In this document: positions 59,508 to 64,000 of the stretch, one piece after another | Numbering within the stretch: position 1 is the stretch's first letter | Layout: every line of letters begins with the position of its first letter | DNA from: Enterococcus cecorum DSM 20682 = ATCC 43198 | GTDB taxonomy: Bacteria; Bacillota; Bacilli; Lactobacillales; Enterococcaceae | Length of the DNA: 64,000 nt | Assembly (NCBI RefSeq): GCF_000407565.1 | Contig: NZ_ASWI01000003.1 | Coordinates: 1 to 64,000 of the forward strand | Direction: 5' to 3' | Notes under the pieces: generated by a model | Told to the model about the DNA's origin: nothing | Seen by the model: the letters and a program-made list of their open reading frames with translations, nothing else | The model's database searches: none | Position numbers and translations under genes: made by a program

Positions 59508-59545
59508 AAAAAAATCGTTACACCCGAAAATGCAACGATTTTTTA
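59508..59545 (-). terminator. Terminator of the cyd operon
   Basis: AAAAATCGTT pairs with AACGATTTTT with CA/TG extension; seven T on the minus strand. It lies 200 bp after the cydC stop, beyond two hairpin repeats. Confidence 0.8.
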
Positions 59546-59567
59546 TGATTATTATGAACCTAGCTTT

Positions 59568-59642
59568 TTACCATCCGATTTTCTCAGCGGAAGGTAACCA
59601 CACGAATTTCTTCATGTCTAAACGAGCTGGTTCACAACCTTT
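59568..59642 (+). repeat. Hairpin repeat, subtype I right half (locus E unit 1)
   Basis: Starts at TACCATCCGATTTTCTCAGC and keeps GGAAGGTAACCACACGAATT and the tail GAGCTGGTTCACAACCTT. The left half is missing. Confidence 0.82.
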
Positions 59643-59775
59643 CCTTCGGCGTGCATCGACTAACCACTTCGACGTATAAGCCAGCCTGGCTCGGAAAGTC
59701 TTTATACTTTTTGGACTTTCCAGCCATTCTGGAAACCTTATCCGCTCGTGGCTAACCAAGTCGCTGCACGACCTT
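59643..59775 (+). repeat. Hairpin repeat, subtype III (locus E unit 2)
   Basis: AACCAC/GTGGCT outer arms (one mismatch), GTATAAG/CTTATCC, GGAAAGTC/GACTTTCC inner arms and tail AAGTCGCTGCACGACCTT. The last 24 bases lie inside the cydC coding sequence. Confidence 0.88.
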
Positions 59776-61506
59776 TCCTTCATCTATGGCTTTGAGTTGT
59801 TGGAAGCGTGCGTTGTTTTGGGCTAGGTCAGCGGGGGTACCAGACATTTCTAGGCGGCCATCTTCAATGAAAATGACGCGATCCATGATTTCGATTCCTT
59901 GTAAATGGTGGGTAATCCAAATCACTGTCTTATCTTGCAGCTGACTAAAGAAAGTATCGATTAAGGCTTGTTCAGTTAACGGATCAAGGCCGACAGTTGG
60001 TTCATCGAGTAAAACAATCGGAGTATCTTGTAATAAAATACGTGCTAAAGCCATTCGATGACGTTCTCCGCCTGAAAAACGCAAGCCCGCTTCATCCACC
60101 ATTGTATGTAATCCTTCTGGCAATTGTTCGACTAATTTTTTCAAACCAACTCGTTCTAGCACTTGCCAAACTTCTTCTTCACTCTTATTCATGTTTGCCA
60201 TACGGACATTATTTAAAATCGTCGTATGGAATAAATAAGGCGCTTGCTGAATGACGCTGATGTAATGACTCATCGCATCACCAAACTGATAAGTCGGCAC
60301 ACCACCAAGCGTTAACAGTCCATTTTGCGGTTTTAAATCCCCACGAATCAAACTAGCCAACGTACTCTTACCTGAGCCACTCTTACCTAAAATCGCAATT
60401 TTTTCACCTGGTTCAATCGTTAAGTCCAAACGATCTAAAACAAGATGATGATCATAGCTAAAACTTAAATCCTCCACTTGAATACGCGTATCAGTAACTT
60501 CAATGTTTTTTGGCGCTTCATCAGGCGTTTCATCTAGAGCATTTAAACGATTGATGGAATCTTTATAGACATTGCTTTCTTGCATCGCTTCAGGTAACAC
60601 CACAAAAGCATCCACTACTGGAAAAGCACTTAATACAAAAGCCGCAATCCAGTTCGCTGCGCCCCCATGATTTCCAACAAAACGCTGCGAAGTCCAAACG
60701 ATTAAACCAATCACGACAAAACTATAAATCAATTGGAATAAGACCTGCACCCGACGATTAAAAAGCCGTTTTTGATCTTGCACTTGATAGAGTTCTTGCT
60801 CGACTTGTAAATGCGTATCAACATACTCACTTCCACGTTGACTGAAAATCCAATCTGCAACCCCTAACACATTATCGGTTAAATCCGTATATAGTTCTGT
60901 TTTAAGCGTTTTTTCTCTTTCTTGGCGCGCCCCGTTGACCACCACGGACCAAACAGGCAAAACAATGACCAAGATAAAGAGCAACAAGGCTAAATACAAG
61001 GCAAAAAAGATAGAGAACACACCGACTGCGATGACGATAAAGGCATATAAAATCAAAGCAATAATCAATGGGAATATCGTGCGCAAATAAAGGTTTTGAA
61101 TATATTGAATATCTTCCGCTAATAAGCCCAAAATATCTCCCATACGATACTTTTGCTTAAAGACCATCGCATCTTTTTCTAAAGTATGGTACAGTTTGCG
61201 GCGAAGTTTAGAGGTCATCTTCAATACCCAGTTATGACTTGTTAAGCGTTCGATATAGCGAAAGACCGGACGACTCACCCCAAAGGCCCGCGTTAAGACA
61301 ATCGGCACATAAACGAGTAAAATATTTTCCGGTAATGAAGCCGACTTACTAATTAAGTATCCTGAGTTGAACATTAAAGCGCCGGCACTAAAGAACGTAC
61401 AAAATCCTAAGAAAATTGCCAACATCAAAGGTGCTTTATAACGTTGAAGGTATGGTTTAACCCAGGTATCCTTTTCAAAAGCTTTTAGGATAGGAATTTT
61501 AGACAT
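59752..61506 (-). CDS. cydC: CydC subunit of the heterodimeric ABC exporter for cytochrome bd assembly
   Basis: 584 residues: six membrane segments (first 320 residues), then an ATPase domain with Walker A LGKSGSGKSTL, signature RFSGGERHRMALAR and Walker B TPIVLLDEPTVGLD. With CydD it exports thiols (glutathione or cysteine in E. coli; recent work suggests heme) needed to build cytochrome bd. Start at 61506 (GAGGTGAACGTC before ATG), overlapping cydD by 8 bp. The last codons (KVVQRLG) and the stop are made by a hairpin repeat. Confidence 0.94.
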   Translation of the reverse strand: MSKIPILKAFEKDTWVKPYLQRYKAPLMLAIFLGFCTFFSAGALMFNSGYLISKSASLPENILLVYVPIVLTRAFGVSRPVFRYIERLTSHNWVLKMTSKLRRKLYHTLEKDAMVFKQKYRMGDILGLLAEDIQYIQNLYLRTIFPLIIALILYAFIVIAVGVFSIFFALYLALLLFILVIVLPVWSVVVNGARQEREKTLKTELYTDLTDNVLGVADWIFSQRGSEYVDTHLQVEQELYQVQDQKRLFNRRVQVLFQLIYSFVVIGLIVWTSQRFVGNHGGAANWIAAFVLSAFPVVDAFVVLPEAMQESNVYKDSINRLNALDETPDEAPKNIEVTDTRIQVEDLSFSYDHHLVLDRLDLTIEPGEKIAILGKSGSGKSTLASLIRGDLKPQNGLLTLGGVPTYQFGDAMSHYISVIQQAPYLFHTTILNNVRMANMNKSEEEVWQVLERVGLKKLVEQLPEGLHTMVDEAGLRFSGGERHRMALARILLQDTPIVLLDEPTVGLDPLTEQALIDTFFSQLQDKTVIWITHHLQGIEIMDRVIFIEDGRLEMSGTPADLAQNNARFQQLKAIDEGKVVQRLG

Positions 61507-63220
61507 GACGTTCACCTCGCATTTTCTTCGTTAGTTCAAAGAAGGCGCCACGTTTTTCGGTTAATTCGTTAAATGTTCCCGCCTCGACTAATTTTCCTTC
61601 TTCTAAGACTAAAATATAATCCATTTGGTGCATCCAGTGCATACGGTGAGTCGCAAAAAAGACCAAACGATTTTCCATTAGCGGTAACATCTGATTCTTT
61701 AATTCGACCTCGGTTTCAATATCCAAATGGGCAGTTGGTTCATCTAAAATCAACACTTTGCGATTCTTATCTAAAAAGGCCCGCGCTAAGGCAATTCGCT
61801 GTGCTTGACCCCCACTTAGACTCCGTGCGCCTTCACCGATTAAGGTATCCAGGCCATCTGGTAACTGGGCTAATAATTCGCTAAGTCCAGCAACTTCAAT
61901 GGCTTGCATAATCGCCGCATCATCAGCTTCTGGCGTATAAAAGGCAATATTTTCTCGCAAACTTGCCCGGAAAACATAAGGATTTTGCGGAATATAAATC
62001 AACTGCTTTTGCCAATCTTCTTGTTTAAAGCTAGTCGTTTCTTCGCCATTAAAGAGAATTGAGCCTTGCTTAGGTGTTAAAAAGCCACTCATGACATTCA
62101 TCAGCGTGGACTTCCCTGAACCACTCATCCCAATGACGCCAATTTTTTGGTAGCCACTTACTTGTAAATTCACTGGTTGTAAGCCTGAGCCTTGACCATA
62201 ATCAAAGGACAGCTCACTTAAATCAAGCGTTGAGGATTCATTCCAAGGAGCAATGGCGATTTGTTCCACTTCATTTTCGGGTAATTCTAAAATTTCGCGA
62301 ATCGCTGTCATTGCATTTTTTCCATCTAAAGTCGCATGATAATCACTTGAAAAATCTCGAACAGGCAAGAAATATTCTGGCGCTAAGATTAGAACCGTCA
62401 ATGCTGGGAACAATAAGATTTCCGCATTTAACAAACGTAACCCTAAAAAGACCGCCACAATCGCTACTGATAATGTCGTAAAGAAATCTAAAGCAAAGGT
62501 AGACAAAATCGCGATTCGTAATGTAGACATGGTCGCTTTCCGGAATTGTTCACTGGTCTGATAGATGCCTTTTTCATAAGACTTACTCATACCAAACAGT
62601 TTCAACGTATCAATTCCCCGCAAAGAGTCAATAAAGTGATTCGACAAAATTTGGAAGGAACGATATTGACGGTCGGCCTTGGCTTGAGCAGCATATCCCA
62701 ACACAATCATAAAGATAATAATCAATGGGAATACTAAAAGCAAAATCACACCGCTCACCCAGTCATAGTAAAAGACCACCACTAAAATCACCCAAGGCAC
62801 AATCATCATATTCATCATCTTGGCTAAAATCAGATGAATATAATTTTCGACTTGACTGATACCATCTACGGTCATGGTCGTTACATTTCCCGTACCATGT
62901 GCTTGAACCACGGTAGGACCAAGTTTAAAGATTTTTTGCAATAATTGGGTACGTAGCTTTTTGGCTTGTTCTTGCGCATAATTATCTAAAAGTCGTTCAC
63001 GCAAGTAAGTAATCACATGTCGAGCCATGAAAAATAGGAAAAAACCAAGCACGTAAAGTCCGACTTCTTTAAGTGTGTGACCTTCCCATAGATGAGTAAT
63101 CGCCGCACTTAACATCCATGCTTGGCCAATGATAAAGATTGCTTGCAAGAAAGCAAATCCTGCAAGCAACCCAAACATTTGTCTAATTTTTTCAAGGCGC
63201 ATAATTGCCTTATCTATCAT
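61499..63220 (-). CDS. cydD: CydD subunit of the same ABC exporter
   Basis: 573 residues, six membrane segments, then Walker A GMSGSGKSTLMNVMSGF, signature SLSGGQAQRIALARAF and Walker B KVLILDEPTAHLD. Forms the heterodimer with CydC. It starts 4 bp inside the cydB end, so cydB, cydD and cydC are coupled. The order cydA-B-D-C is usual in Firmicutes; cydA would be left of the gene order and lies outside the window. Confidence 0.95.
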   Translation of the reverse strand: MIDKAIMRLEKIRQMFGLLAGFAFLQAIFIIGQAWMLSAAITHLWEGHTLKEVGLYVLGFFLFFMARHVITYLRERLLDNYAQEQAKKLRTQLLQKIFKLGPTVVQAHGTGNVTTMTVDGISQVENYIHLILAKMMNMMIVPWVILVVVFYYDWVSGVILLLVFPLIIIFMIVLGYAAQAKADRQYRSFQILSNHFIDSLRGIDTLKLFGMSKSYEKGIYQTSEQFRKATMSTLRIAILSTFALDFFTTLSVAIVAVFLGLRLLNAEILLFPALTVLILAPEYFLPVRDFSSDYHATLDGKNAMTAIREILELPENEVEQIAIAPWNESSTLDLSELSFDYGQGSGLQPVNLQVSGYQKIGVIGMSGSGKSTLMNVMSGFLTPKQGSILFNGEETTSFKQEDWQKQLIYIPQNPYVFRASLRENIAFYTPEADDAAIMQAIEVAGLSELLAQLPDGLDTLIGEGARSLSGGQAQRIALARAFLDKNRKVLILDEPTAHLDIETEVELKNQMLPLMENRLVFFATHRMHWMHQMDYILVLEEGKLVEAGTFNELTEKRGAFFELTKKMRGERHV

Positions 63221-64000
63221 TCTTCATACCCCGCTACATCAGCAGTCACACGTTTTCTGAAGATATAGTATGTCCAAGCAAAGTAAGCTAAGACAAATGG
63301 TAATAAAGTAATTGCGACAATACTCATAATCTTCAAGGTGTAAGGTGTTGAAGAGGCATTTTTAATCAATAAGTCGAATTTAGAACTGATTGAACTAATC
63401 ATCACACGTGGGAATAAACCAGTAAATAGTAAAGCCACTAGTGAGACTAAAGTTAAACCACTGGCTAAAAAGGCTGCTAATTCTTTTCCTTTTAAGACCG
63501 AAATATTTGCAAAAACCGTTAATAAGACGATTAACACCACTAAAGCTAAAGTTGTTGCAAAGTGTAGTTTAAAGAAGTCTGTTTGTAAGTATAAAAGAAT
63601 CGCAAATACGACTAAACCTGCGTAAAGCACATAGTATAATACTTTTGCATAATCGCGTGCACGATGACGGATTGGGCCATCTGTTTTTAGCGCGATATAG
63701 TTTAAGCCGTGTAAGTAGCAAAGTAAGGTTAAAGCGACCCCACCCACAATAGAGAAAATATTAAAGTAATCTGTAAAGTGAGCAGTCATATTTCCATTGG
63801 CATCTAAAGGCATTCCTTGAATCATACTGATAAAGATAATCCCAAAGAAGAATGGCACGATAAAACTACCAATCGTTAATGTCCAGTTCCAGAAATTCTT
63901 TTTACTTGGTTCGACTTTGTGACGGAATTCAAATGAAACCCCACGGATGATTAAACCAAATAAAATCGTGAACAATAGTAGGTAATAACCACTGAACAAT
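63217..64000 (-). CDS. cydB: Cytochrome bd ubiquinol oxidase subunit II, C-terminal part
   Basis: 260 residues remain of about 340, open at the window end. MFSGYYLLLFTILFGLIIRG and SFEFRHKVEPSKKNFWNWTL match the region after the first helices; FFGIIFISMIQGMPLDANGN and FAWTYYIFRKRVTADVAGYE follow near the C-terminus. Subunit II pairs with the heme subunit CydA in the high-affinity menaquinol oxidase. Enterococci use it only when heme is available. The N-terminus lies beyond the window. Confidence 0.94.
   Translation of the reverse strand, partial: LFSGYYLLLFTILFGLIIRGVSFEFRHKVEPSKKNFWNWTLTIGSFIVPFFFGIIFISMIQGMPLDANGNMTAHFTDYFNIFSIVGGVALTLLCYLHGLNYIALKTDGPIRHRARDYAKVLYYVLYAGLVVFAILLYLQTDFFKLHFATTLALVVLIVLLTVFANISVLKGKELAAFLASGLTLVSLVALLFTGLFPRVMISSISSKFDLLIKNASSTPYTLKIMSIVAITLLPFVLAYFAWTYYIFRKRVTADVAGYEE

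Noticed and set aside
59303-59509. A 68-codon minus-strand gene
   Set aside because: No ribosome site or family, and its sequence consists largely of the AATCGTTG repeats.

Overview
The window looks like part of the chromosome of a low-GC Gram-positive lactic acid bacterium, most likely Enterococcus or a close relative in Enterococcaceae. The reasons are the housekeeping order ldh / pth / mfd / flippase / rqcP / divIC / yabR / tilS / hpt / ftsH / hslO / dusB / lysS / rRNA, a fermentative L-lactate dehydrogenase, an enterocin-A-type immunity protein, an Ldtfm-like L,D-transpeptidase, a class A sortase, and cydBDC plus a lone ferrochelatase with no other heme synthesis gene in view. The species cannot be fixed from what is here.

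Layout. 1-2430: the 5' end of a 16S rRNA gene (minus) with three tandem promoters, then two decayed genes (a vWA-domain protein and a truncated unknown). 2437-20266: the core housekeeping block, nearly all on the minus strand, with decayed cargo (a RelB antitoxin with a toxin stump, a GNAT stump, an unknown ORF with an internal amber) between hslO and ftsH. 20408-38340: cell-envelope and metabolic genes (L,D-transpeptidase, ABC-F ATPase, sortase A, ferrochelatase, VanZ, a pyridoxine-type salvage operon, PepF, a luciferase-like monooxygenase with a divergent HxlR regulator, and a copper ATPase). 38608-46660: small membrane and secreted proteins, a beta-glucoside PTS/6-phospho-beta-glucosidase/ROK kinase cluster with two RpiR regulators, and an orphan bacteriocin immunity gene. 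46895-55157: a YbjQ / flotillin / NfeD cluster, a VOC dioxygenase, UDP-galactopyranose mutase, a DUF554 protein, a UDG-like protein and a Kup potassium transporter. 55190-56726: a complete IS3-family (IS150-like) element. 56751-64000: a histidine phosphatase, a di/tripeptide transporter and the cydC, cydD and partial cydB genes of cytochrome bd.

Most striking is a family of intergenic palindromic repeats (about 130 bp per unit) found at 11267-11603, 23485-23923, 24199-24326, 29266-29384, 33841-33929 and 59568-59775. At least three subtypes share one architecture: a short lead-in, an outer stem, an inner AT-rich stem closed over an 11-13 nt loop, and a conserved tail near GCTTCACATCCTT. The sequences of the stem arms differ between subtypes while pairing is kept, which suggests selection for the hairpin. 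Units occur in head-to-tail arrays and all lie in one orientation; in three cases the tail abuts or overlaps the stop codon of a minus-strand gene (srtA, the UPF0340 gene, cydC). In cydC the repeat supplies the last codons and the stop. I do not recognise this as a named family.

How genes work together: tilS, hpt and ftsH, and mfd, flippase and rqcP, form tight runs. cydBDC needs heme while only the terminal ferrochelatase is seen, so heme or a porphyrin precursor is probably acquired from outside. The PTS EIIC, GH1 enzyme, ROK kinase and two RpiR proteins form a beta-glucoside module that lacks its own EIIA and EIIB. Start sites were re-chosen from visible Shine-Dalgarno spacing, so several CDS are shorter than the longest ORF.
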